Shown here in pieces: positions 1 through 4,610 of a stretch of DNA of 5,992 nt (position 1 is its first letter; each line of letters starts with the position of its first letter). The stretch spans positions 1 to 5,992 of the forward strand of contig JAFZQL010000071.1 in NCBI GenBank assembly GCA_017620435.1. Direction: 5' to 3'. A program made the translations under genes and the position numbers. The notes beneath the pieces were generated by a model, which did not search any database, was not told where the DNA came from, and was given only the letters and a program-made list of their open reading frames with translations. This DNA is from Erysipelotrichaceae bacterium (lineage in GTDB: Bacteria; Bacillota_I; Bacilli_A; Erysipelotrichales; Erysipelotrichaceae).

Positions 1-979
1 AAACGCCAAGATCCATTGCGGAAGCGTAGATGACCGCCTTCATGACGGAACCCGGTTCATAGGCGAGCTGCGAGCCGTAGTTGACATGTACATCATCGGA
101 TCTTAAATGATTCGGATCATAAGTAGGATACTGTCCCCAGGCAAGGATCTTGCCGCTGTCTATTTCAACGACTGCTCCCCATGCCCTGCTGGCGTTCTTG
201 TATTCGATCGTCGTATTCAGTGCTGTATTCAGCGCTTCCTGAATCGACAGATCGATGGTCAGATAAATGTTGTAGCCGTTGATCGCCTCGATCGTTTCAT
301 CATACATGCCCGGAAGGATAAAACCGTGTTTGTCCTGCTGATAGGAATGGCTGCCATCCGTTCCGGAGAGTTCATCGTTAAGATACTTTTCAAGTCCCAG
401 CTTTCCTACCAGTCTTCCGGTATTGTCGGACTGGGCGAAACCAAGCAGCTGCGGAGAAAAGACTTCTCCGTAAGGATAATAACGGCGGTAGGAATTACGA
501 AATCCGATCCCATGAAGATCCGGAATCGCCAGAATGGCTTCTTTCTGTTCTTCTGAGAGATTTCTTCCGCCGGCACCAAGTTCCGTCTGATACAGGTCTT
601 TGCTGCTTATCAGAATATCGTAGATGTCCTGCGCATCCATTTCCAGGATCGGCGCCAGCATCGATGCGGCATAGGAAGGATTATCAATGTAGGCGATCTC
701 ATTCCCGCTGGAGAGACGATCCGGATCCATGAAACAGATGATGTCATAGGTCTGAACATCCTGTGCAACTACCATTCCGCCTGCTTCATAGATGTTTCCT
801 CTGGAAGCAAAGATCTTTTCTTCCACATTGGATACCGAATAGATATAGTCATCCAGAGATGTACCCGATCTTAAATGTTTTTTTCCTATCGTAACGAAAA
901 AAACATTACCGATCACGATAAGTACAATAGATAAAAAGATGAAATAGAGAAAACGAAGCCTGAGATCACTTCGTTTCAT
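1..979 (-). CDS. ftsI: FtsI/PBP2B-type class B penicillin-binding protein, N-terminal part (runs off left edge)
   Basis: Septal peptidoglycan transpeptidase that cross-links peptide stems during cell division, anchored in the membrane with its catalytic domain outside. My translation of the reverse strand gives 326 residues from the ATG at 979. A short basic cytoplasmic start (MKRSDLRLR) is followed by one membrane segment at about residues 10-30. The dimerisation domain then begins with the class B signature ASRGNIYEAGG near residues 70-80. The start of the transpeptidase domain follows (NIYLTIDLSIQ, then GAVVEIDSGKILAWGQYPTYDP). The active-site SxxK motif is present as YEPGSVMK, with Ser311 and Lys314, just before the window edge. 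The SxN and KTG motifs and any PASTA domains lie outside. The start follows the ftsL stop by one base and has a fair ribosome site (AGGAA, about 6 nt from ATG). Position after ftsL supports the FtsI/PBP2B role over an elongation PBP2 or sporulation SpoVD. Confidence 0.93.
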   Translation of the reverse strand, partial: MKRSDLRLRFLYFIFLSIVLIVIGNVFFVTIGKKHLRSGTSLDDYIYSVSNVEEKIFASRGNIYEAGGMVVAQDVQTYDIICFMDPDRLSSGNEIAYIDNPSYAASMLAPILEMDAQDIYDILISSKDLYQTELGAGGRNLSEEQKEAILAIPDLHGIGFRNSYRRYYPYGEVFSPQLLGFAQSDNTGRLVGKLGLEKYLNDELSGTDGSHSYQQDKHGFILPGMYDETIEAINGYNIYLTIDLSIQEALNTALNTTIEYKNASRAWGAVVEIDSGKILAWGQYPTYDPNHLRSDDVHVNYGSQLAYEPGSVMKAVIYASAMDLGV

Positions 980-980
980 T

Positions 981-1280
981 TTAGTTTCCTGTGACAGATA
1001 TGATGTTTTCCGATATCTGATCCATATTTGCGGCCTGCGCTACTTCATAGACCCTGTCCTTGTTTTCAAGGGTCTGTATTTCATAGTTCAGGGACTGATT
1101 CTCGTTTTTCAGCATGGCAAGTTCTTCAGACATGGTCTGAATCTTCATTGTGAGTGATGTGTTGATCGTATTGACCAGAAGCGTCGTGATCAGCCAGGCG
1201 ATCATTGAGAAAGTAAAAACGATCAGCGCAAAGCCGTTTAAACTGAGTCTTCTTCTTTTCCTTTTAACGATTCTTGCCAT
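981..1280 (-). CDS. ftsL: FtsL-like cell division protein
   Basis: Small bitopic membrane protein of the divisome; FtsL forms a complex with DivIB/FtsQ and DivIC/FtsB and helps activate septal peptidoglycan synthesis by FtsI. The 99-residue product has the expected architecture. A very basic cytoplasmic N-terminus (RIVKRKRRR, residues 3-11) precedes one membrane segment at about residues 15-38. An extracytoplasmic coiled coil follows at about 45-75 (MSEELAMLKNENQSLNYEIQ), then a short tail. Sequence conservation in this family is poor, so the call rests on architecture and on position between rsmH and the penicillin-binding protein gene. The start lies inside the end of rsmH (17-nt overlap). 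AGAGGAG sits 12 nt upstream of the ATG, a rather long spacing, and AAGGA only 2 nt upstream. It is slightly shorter than Bacillus FtsL. A DivIC-type protein is the main alternative. Confidence 0.88.
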   Translation of the reverse strand: MARIVKRKRRRLSLNGFALIVFTFSMIAWLITTLLVNTINTSLTMKIQTMSEELAMLKNENQSLNYEIQTLENKDRVYEVAQAANMDQISENIISVTGN

Positions 1281-2178
1281 AATCCTTTTCTACTCCTCTG
1301 ATGATTGCGCTCTTTGAGCGGCGGTTCACTGATATTTCTTCTTCGCTTGCCTTCTCACCGTGATTCGGCAGCCGGTAATCCGGAACCCTGACATCTTCCG
1401 GTCTTAAAGCGATCCTTTTATCGTCATCTACCGTAGTCAGTTTCTTGAAGTACTGTTTTACGATCCTGTCTTCCAGAGAATGGAATGTTATGATCACCAG
1501 TCTTCCCTTCTCGTTGAGGATCCTGTCCGTTTCTTCCAGGAAGGCCTTGAGACTGTCCAGTTCCTGATTCACTTCGATCCGTATTGCCTGGAAACTCTGT
1601 TTTGCGGGATGTCCTTTCTTGTTTAAGACTTTCGTCGGCAGAGCCTGTTTTATCACATCGACCAGTTCCAGGGTCGTTGAGATCGGTCTGTTTTTCACGA
1701 TTTCTCCTGCGATCTTGCGGGCAAAGCGTTCTTCGCCATACTCACGCAGGATCTTTTCCAGTTTTTCCTGCGGATAGCCGTTTACAACATCGTAGGCGCT
1801 TAGCGTACTGTTCTGATCCATGCGCATATCCAGCGGTCCGTCATATCGGTAGGAAAAACCTCTGTTTCCCTCATCGAACTGCGGGGAAGAAACACCCAGA
1901 TCCAGTAGGATCCCGTCGGCATGTTCGACATAGTCTGCGATGTTTCTGAAATTGTCGTGGATGAATACGACGTTGTCGTAGTCTTTCAGGTAGTTACGGG
2001 ATTCTTCTATCGCTTCTTCATCCAGATCGAAACAGTAGAGTTTTCCTGTTTTCAGCTTTTCCAGGATCTTTTTGGAATGACCTCCTCTTCCCAGCGTTCC
2101 ATCGACATAGATGCCGTCTTCTTTTATGTTCAGCATCTCTATGGCCTTTTCAGGCATTACACTGACATGTTTATTCAT
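1264..2178 (-). CDS. rsmH: 16S rRNA (cytosine(1402)-N4)-methyltransferase RsmH (MraW)
   Basis: S-adenosylmethionine-dependent enzyme that N4-methylates C1402 in the decoding centre of 16S rRNA. The 304-residue protein is of usual family length and shows the conserved blocks in order: HVSVMPE near the start, the SAM-binding loop DGTLGRGGHS (26-35), DLGVSSPQFD (93-102), GFSYR (107-111), LDMRMD (116-121), FQAIRIEVN (196-204), ITFHSLEDRIVK (230-241) and the C-terminal RSKSAIIR (287-294). Nothing seems missing. The start codon lies within the mraZ 3' end: the sequence ATGAATAA holds both the rsmH start and the mraZ stop (8-nt overlap). I see no Shine-Dalgarno match in the 20 nt before it, so translation probably depends on ribosomes finishing mraZ. 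Its 3' end overlaps ftsL by 17 nt. Membership in the mraZ operon is typical for the family. Confidence 0.97.
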   Translation of the reverse strand: MNKHVSVMPEKAIEMLNIKEDGIYVDGTLGRGGHSKKILEKLKTGKLYCFDLDEEAIEESRNYLKDYDNVVFIHDNFRNIADYVEHADGILLDLGVSSPQFDEGNRGFSYRYDGPLDMRMDQNSTLSAYDVVNGYPQEKLEKILREYGEERFARKIAGEIVKNRPISTTLELVDVIKQALPTKVLNKKGHPAKQSFQAIRIEVNQELDSLKAFLEETDRILNEKGRLVIITFHSLEDRIVKQYFKKLTTVDDDKRIALRPEDVRVPDYRLPNHGEKASEEEISVNRRSKSAIIRGVEKDYGKNR

Positions 2179-2608
2179 CGTGCAGCAGGTCGTTCAGATT
2201 CTCGGCTACTTCTTCAAAACTATTGGATGCATCCAGATAGTAATTGTCCCAGGTAGCCTTGTCCCAGATCTCGATATGATCGTTGGCACCGATCACGACA
2301 CATTCCTTGACGATATTGACCGGTTTTGACAGAAATGACGGGATCTGTATTCTTCCCTGATTGTCCAGGGTGCATTCCGTTGCCGTGCTTGTCAGCATTC
2401 TGATGTACTGTCTTGCGGCTTTCTTGGTCGTCGGAAGTTTATCGATTTCTTCGAACATCTTGTCCCACTGTTTCAGCGAGTAGATCGACAGACATCCGTC
2501 CAGTCCTCTGGCCAGAATAAAATTCGCATGAAGCTCTTCACGGAATTTTCCCGGAACGACGATACGTCCCTTGGCGTCCAGATTGTGCTGATATTCACCG
2601 ATAAACAT
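2171..2608 (-). CDS. mraZ: Transcriptional regulator MraZ
   Basis: DNA-binding protein of the AbrB/SpoVT swapped-hairpin fold that forms ring-shaped oligomers and controls its own division and cell wall operon. The 145 residues match the usual length and hold the two internal repeats with the diagnostic DxxxR motifs: DAKGR at 11-15 followed by IVVPGKFRE, and DNQGR at 82-86 followed by IQIPSFL. The start MFIGEYQHNLDAKGR is canonical, which fixes the ATG at 2608. It is the first gene of the operon, with its own promoter and four putative MraZ boxes immediately upstream, the closest one ending at the base before the start codon. No strong Shine-Dalgarno is present; the GGGGGAAAG stretch inside the boxes is the best candidate, so protein bound to nascent or template DNA there would also mask initiation signals. 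Its 3' end overlaps rsmH by 8 nt. Confidence 0.97.
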   Translation of the reverse strand: MFIGEYQHNLDAKGRIVVPGKFREELHANFILARGLDGCLSIYSLKQWDKMFEEIDKLPTTKKAARQYIRMLTSTATECTLDNQGRIQIPSFLSKPVNIVKECVVIGANDHIEIWDKATWDNYYLDASNSFEEVAENLNDLLHDE

Positions 2609-2648
2609 CTACCACTTTCCCCCACAAACAGCCACTTTCTACCACCAT
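2609..2648 (-). promoter_or_regulatory. Putative MraZ operator: four 10-bp GTGG boxes
   Basis: Read on the minus strand towards mraZ, the 40 bases before the start codon divide into four 10-mers: ATGGTGGTAG, AAAGTGGCTG, TTTGTGGGGG and AAAGTGGTAG. Each has GTGG at positions 4-7, so the core recurs exactly every 10 bp, about one helical turn (plus-strand CCAC at 2612, 2622, 2632 and 2642). MraZ is known to bind direct repeats of this kind upstream of its own gene: TGGGN with 5-nt spacers in Escherichia coli and AAAGTG-type repeats in Mycoplasma. The farthest box overlaps the -10 element by two bases. The other three lie downstream of the predicted transcription start. This arrangement fits autorepression. 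Confidence 0.85.
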
Positions 2649-2675
2649 TATGGCATTTTGAATAGGAAAAGTAAA
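2647..2675 (-). promoter_or_regulatory. Predicted sigma-A promoter of the mraZ operon
   Basis: On the minus strand, a -35 element TTTACT (2675-2670, 4 of 6 consensus bases) is separated by 17 bp from a -10 element CATAAT (2652-2647, 5 of 6). The -10 is preceded by TGC, giving an extended -10. Transcription would start near 2640, leaving a leader of about 31 nt that contains three of the four GTGG boxes. The -35 touches the T-rich tail of the upstream terminator, so the promoter is insulated from yceD-rpmF transcription. Confidence 0.7.
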
Positions 2676-2678
2676 TAA

Positions 2679-2704
2679 AAAAGTGCAGTATTTTCTGCAC
2701 TTTT
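2679..2704. terminator. Two-way intrinsic terminator upstream of mraZ
   Basis: A perfect 10-bp stem (AAAAGTGCAG at 2679-2688 with CTGCACTTTT at 2695-2704) encloses a 6-nt loop. On the minus strand it is followed by a T-rich tail (six T then ATTT), on the plus strand by TTTTCTGTATTTTT, so it could work in both directions. It is the second hairpin after rpmF on the minus strand, and no gene start lies between the two. Confidence 0.8.
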
Positions 2705-2713
2705 CTGTATTTT

Positions 2714-2783
2714 TCCGGTTTTTTCTATCCGGGATCTGCTTCTAAAATCTGTTATTCTCTCCCTTAAAAACAAAAAAACCGGA
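2714..2783. repeat. 11-bp perfect inverted repeat spanning the rpmF terminator arm
   Basis: TCCGGTTTTTT at 2714-2724 is the exact reverse complement of AAAAAACCGGA at 2773-2783. The right copy is the 3' arm plus U-tract of the rpmF terminator as read on the minus strand. The left copy lies in the otherwise featureless 66-nt stretch between the two terminators. The inner part is 48 nt. A read-through RNA from rpmF could fold into this longer hairpin. I found no coding potential or convincing promoter between the two terminators. Confidence 0.5.
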
Positions 2784-2797
2784 TCTGATTCCGGTCG
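2771..2797 (-). terminator. Intrinsic terminator after rpmF
   Basis: Read on the minus strand, ACCGGA (2795-2790), a 6-nt loop ATCAGA, and TCCGGT (2783-2778) form a 6-bp GC-rich stem followed by a run of T to 2772. It starts about 27 nt after the rpmF stop and should end the yceD-rpmF transcript. Confidence 0.85.
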
Positions 2798-2822
2798 TTA
2801 AGCAAATAAAGTTCCTATCAGC

Positions 2823-2972
2823 TTATTTCGCGCCGCAGTTCGGGCATGCGCGGTGAGCCAGCTTGTATTCGCCGCATGAAGGGCATTTTACCATCGTTGG
2901 CGTCATTAATTTATAATGGGTTCTTCTTTTTGCTTTACGTGTCTTTGAATTTCTTCTTTGCTGAACAGCCAT
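2823..2972 (-). CDS. rpmF: 50S ribosomal protein L32 (bL32)
   Basis: Structural protein of the large ribosomal subunit. My translation gives 49 residues starting MAVQQRRNSKTRKAKRR, the canonical L32 N-terminus (usually MAVPxRRTSKTRKxxRR), followed by HYKLMTPTMVKCPSCGEYKL and a tail ending CPNCGAK. Four cysteines (30, 33, 43, 46) form two CxxC pairs, so this is the zinc-binding form rather than the cysteine-free paralogue some bacteria make under zinc limitation. The start follows the yceD stop by one base. The Shine-Dalgarno AGGAGG at 2987-2982, 9 nt from the ATG, is a perfect consensus and lies within the last yceD codons. yceD-rpmF pairing is widespread in bacteria. No Zur-type operator is evident. 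Confidence 0.98.
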   Translation of the reverse strand: MAVQQRRNSKTRKAKRRTHYKLMTPTMVKCPSCGEYKLAHRACPNCGAK

Positions 2973-2973
2973 C

Positions 2974-3468
2974 TCAATCTTCCTCCTCGAATTTGTATTC
3001 CATAAGCTTTTGCAGACGCGGATCTATTTCATCTTTTCGGGACGATTCATAGTCTTCCTCGGATACAAAAGACCAGCCATCCCCACTAGAATACTCTATT
3101 TTTTCTTTTTTTTCAACTTTTATCGGAACTTCCGGTAAAACGATCTGCAGAACGGCCTTTTCGATGTCTATCATATTCTCCAGAAAGAACCCTTCTTCGT
3201 TCTGTTTTGTTACGACCGGATCGTCGTCATTGAGTTCAAACGGGACTCTGACATCTTCCAGAGAGAAAGCGCAGGGACAGATAAAGTCTCCCGAAAGGGA
3301 ATAGTTGATCCTGAGATCATCACCCGGTCCGTAATAGAAACTGATATCCCCTGCCACGTTTTCCAGTCTTCTAAGAAAGAGATTGTCTTCCACGGAATAA
3401 GAATCAATATCGACCGGATAGACTTTTTCATCCGCAATGTTCATCAGATCTTTCAGATAGATTTTCAT
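2974..3468 (-). CDS. yceD: YceD family protein (DUF177), YlbN-like
   Basis: Cytoplasmic protein of the DUF177 family, found next to rpmF in most bacteria; plant members have been linked to 23S rRNA accumulation, and a role in large-subunit maturation is the usual inference. The 164 residues show the family's weak landmarks: a cysteine-containing core (FICPCAFSLEDVRVPFEL, 62-79, Cys64 and Cys66) that resembles the CxRCL-DV pattern, an acidic stretch around residues 80-92, and the C-terminal DPRLQKLMEYKFEEED (149-164), where DPRLxKL is the best conserved piece. The start MKIYL at 3468 is typical. It is divergent from tmcAL with only 22 bp between start codons, as in Bacillus ylbN/ylbM. No Shine-Dalgarno precedes it. 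Its last three Glu codons (161-163) encode the rpmF ribosome-binding site. Confidence 0.9.
   Translation of the reverse strand: MKIYLKDLMNIADEKVYPVDIDSYSVEDNLFLRRLENVAGDISFYYGPGDDLRINYSLSGDFICPCAFSLEDVRVPFELNDDDPVVTKQNEEGFFLENMIDIEKAVLQIVLPEVPIKVEKKEKIEYSSGDGWSFVSEEDYESSRKDEIDPRLQKLMEYKFEEED
2982..2987 (-). promoter_or_regulatory. Shine-Dalgarno of rpmF inside the yceD 3' end
   Basis: AGGAGG on the minus strand, 9 nt before the rpmF ATG. The bases belong to the consecutive Glu codons 161-163 of yceD, so the acidic EEED tail and the ribosome site are the same DNA. It is the strongest ribosome site in the window, in keeping with high demand for L32. Confidence 0.9.
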
Positions 3469-3498
3469 AAGAGTATTATATAATATTCATATGAAAAT
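3461..3498. repeat. 38-bp near-perfect palindrome spanning both divergent start codons
   Basis: The arms 3461-3479 and 3480-3498 are reverse complements at 17 of 19 positions; the mismatched pairs are 3470/3489 and 3473/3486. The centre is the perfect 12-bp palindrome TATTATATAATA (3474-3485). The outer parts are palindromic because both proteins begin with the codons for Met-Lys-Ile, so each start codon mirrors the other. Each ATG begins 11.5 bp from the symmetry axis. Confidence 0.9.
3475..3484. promoter_or_regulatory. Overlapping divergent -10 elements of yceD-rpmF and tmcAL
   Basis: A consensus TATAAT lies on the plus strand at 3479-3484 and another on the minus strand at 3480-3475; they share two base pairs. 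Each ends exactly 6 bp before its own start codon, so a start site about 7 bp downstream would fall on the A of the ATG. No good -35 is visible: the minus strand has CTGTAA (3503-3498) at 17-bp spacing, 3 of 6 consensus bases, and the plus strand has nothing better. Neither gene has a purine-rich ribosome site in the gap. Leaderless transcription is inferred, not shown. Confidence 0.6.
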
Positions 3499-4579
3499 TA
3501 CAGGCATCATTACGGAATACAATCCGTTTCATAACGGCCATGTCTATCATATTCAAAAAGCCAAAGAACTGACAGAACCGGATATCCTGGTGGCGGTCAT
3601 GAGCGGCAATTACTGCCAGCGCGGTGACGTTTCAGTCATGGACAAGTTTCAGAAAACACGGACTGCCCTGGAACATGGCGTGGATCTTGTTGTTGAACTG
3701 CCTTTTATCGATACCGTGCAGAATGCCTACGTCTTTGGAAAGAAAGCAGTGCATCTGCTGGAGCTATTGCATATGGATCATCTGGTTTTCGGTTCTGAGA
3801 CGAACAATCTCGAGGAACTGAAGAAGTACAGCGAGCTGGAAATCGACGTTACCAGACTGAAAATGCTTCTGCATGACGGAAACTCATTTCCGAAATCCTA
3901 TGGTCTGCTTTCGGGTTCTTTATATCCCAACGACATGCTGGCGGTAACCTATCTGAAAGCCATGAAAGGCACATCCATGCAGCCTGTAAGCATTCAGCGT
4001 ACCAACGATTATCATTCCGAAGACCTGAAAGTCATCTCTTCGGCTACAGCCATCCGCAAGGCTTTGCAGGAAGGAATAGATGTCTCACAGGCAACACCTG
4101 TTCAAATAAGCGATCCGGTCTTTAATTCCGATCTGTATCCTTATCTGAGAAAACTTCTGTTCACCACCTCCAAAGAGGATCTGCAGAAAATCTTCATGGT
4201 ATCGGAGGGTATCGAAAACATGCTGATGAAAAACGCGATAGAATGCGAAGAATACGAAGACTTTATCGGCAGCTGCATCTCCCGAAGATATACCAGATCC
4301 AGAATACAGAGAACACTGCTTCACATCGCCTGTCAGATCAAGAAACAGGACGTCGAAAATCTTCCGGAAAAGGATTATATTCGTGTTCTTGGTTTCAATG
4401 AAAAAGGAAGGGAGCTGCTTAAACAGCTGAAAGATGAAGTGAATATCGTTACCCAGTTCAAGAATCTTCCTGCGAAACACAAGGAAATCGAATGGAAGAC
4501 CTCGCTGATTTATGCCACACTCACGAAAAACCCGCAGGGTTATCTGAAAAAGGAACTGCAGGGTCCGATCATCATATAA
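3491..4579 (+). CDS. tmcAL: tRNA(Met) cytidine acetate ligase TmcAL (YlbM family)
   Basis: Cytoplasmic enzyme that activates acetate with ATP to acetyl-adenylate and transfers the acetyl group to the wobble cytidine (ac4C34) of elongator tRNA-Met, aiding correct reading of AUG over AUA. The 362-residue protein starts with the nucleotidyltransferase signature ITEYNPFHNGHVYH, where HNGH (14-17) is the HxGH nucleotide-binding motif. It continues with MSGNYCQRGD (37-46), YPNDMLAVTYLKA (145-157), ISSATAIRKAL (182-192) and the basic RRYTRSRIQRTLLHI (265-279), all characteristic of the family. It is somewhat shorter than Bacillus subtilis YlbM (about 415 residues), but no motif is missing. The start is fixed by the canonical N-terminus (Bacillus begins MKAVGLVVEYNPFHNGH). 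No Shine-Dalgarno precedes the ATG, and the divergent yceD start is 22 bp away. It converges with the phosphorylase gene. Confidence 0.95.
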   Translation: MKITGIITEYNPFHNGHVYHIQKAKELTEPDILVAVMSGNYCQRGDVSVMDKFQKTRTALEHGVDLVVELPFIDTVQNAYVFGKKAVHLLELLHMDHLVFGSETNNLEELKKYSELEIDVTRLKMLLHDGNSFPKSYGLLSGSLYPNDMLAVTYLKAMKGTSMQPVSIQRTNDYHSEDLKVISSATAIRKALQEGIDVSQATPVQISDPVFNSDLYPYLRKLLFTTSKEDLQKIFMVSEGIENMLMKNAIECEEYEDFIGSCISRRYTRSRIQRTLLHIACQIKKQDVENLPEKDYIRVLGFNEKGRELLKQLKDEVNIVTQFKNLPAKHKEIEWKTSLIYATLTKNPQGYLKKELQGPIII

Positions 4580-4582
4580 GAA

Positions 4583-4604
4583 AAAGGGATCATAGGATCC
4601 CTTT
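4583..4604. terminator. Two-way intrinsic terminator between tmcAL and the phosphorylase gene
   Basis: An 8-bp stem (AAAGGGAT at 4583-4590 with ATCCCTTT at 4597-4604) encloses a 6-nt loop. The plus-strand exit is TTTGTTTTATT, the minus-strand exit is CCCTTTTTCTTAT, so one hairpin serves both convergent genes. It fills most of the 31-bp gap between the two stop codons. Confidence 0.87.
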
Positions 4605-4610
4605 GTTTTA

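Noticed and set aside
107..556. 149-residue open frame on the plus strand
   Set aside because: It lies fully antisense to the FtsI coding region, which has clear motifs; no family signature and no ribosome site.
1584..2329. Several plus-strand open frames opposite rsmH and mraZ
   Set aside because: Antisense to genes with unmistakable motifs; products are low-complexity or cysteine/arginine rich and resemble no family.
2473..2700. 75-residue minus-strand open frame across the mraZ start and upstream region
   Set aside because: It would read through the promoter, operator and terminator in another frame; MraZ in its own frame is canonical.
2846..3052. 68-residue plus-strand open frame opposite rpmF
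   Set aside because: Antisense to a perfect L32 sequence, with no recognisable domain.
3210..3437. 75-residue minus-strand open frame inside yceD
   Set aside because: Shifted-frame shadow of yceD with no family features.
3474..3485. Central palindrome as a classical repressor operator
   Set aside because: Possible, but the sequence is explained more simply by two overlapping -10 hexamers, and no regulator gene is nearby to link to it.
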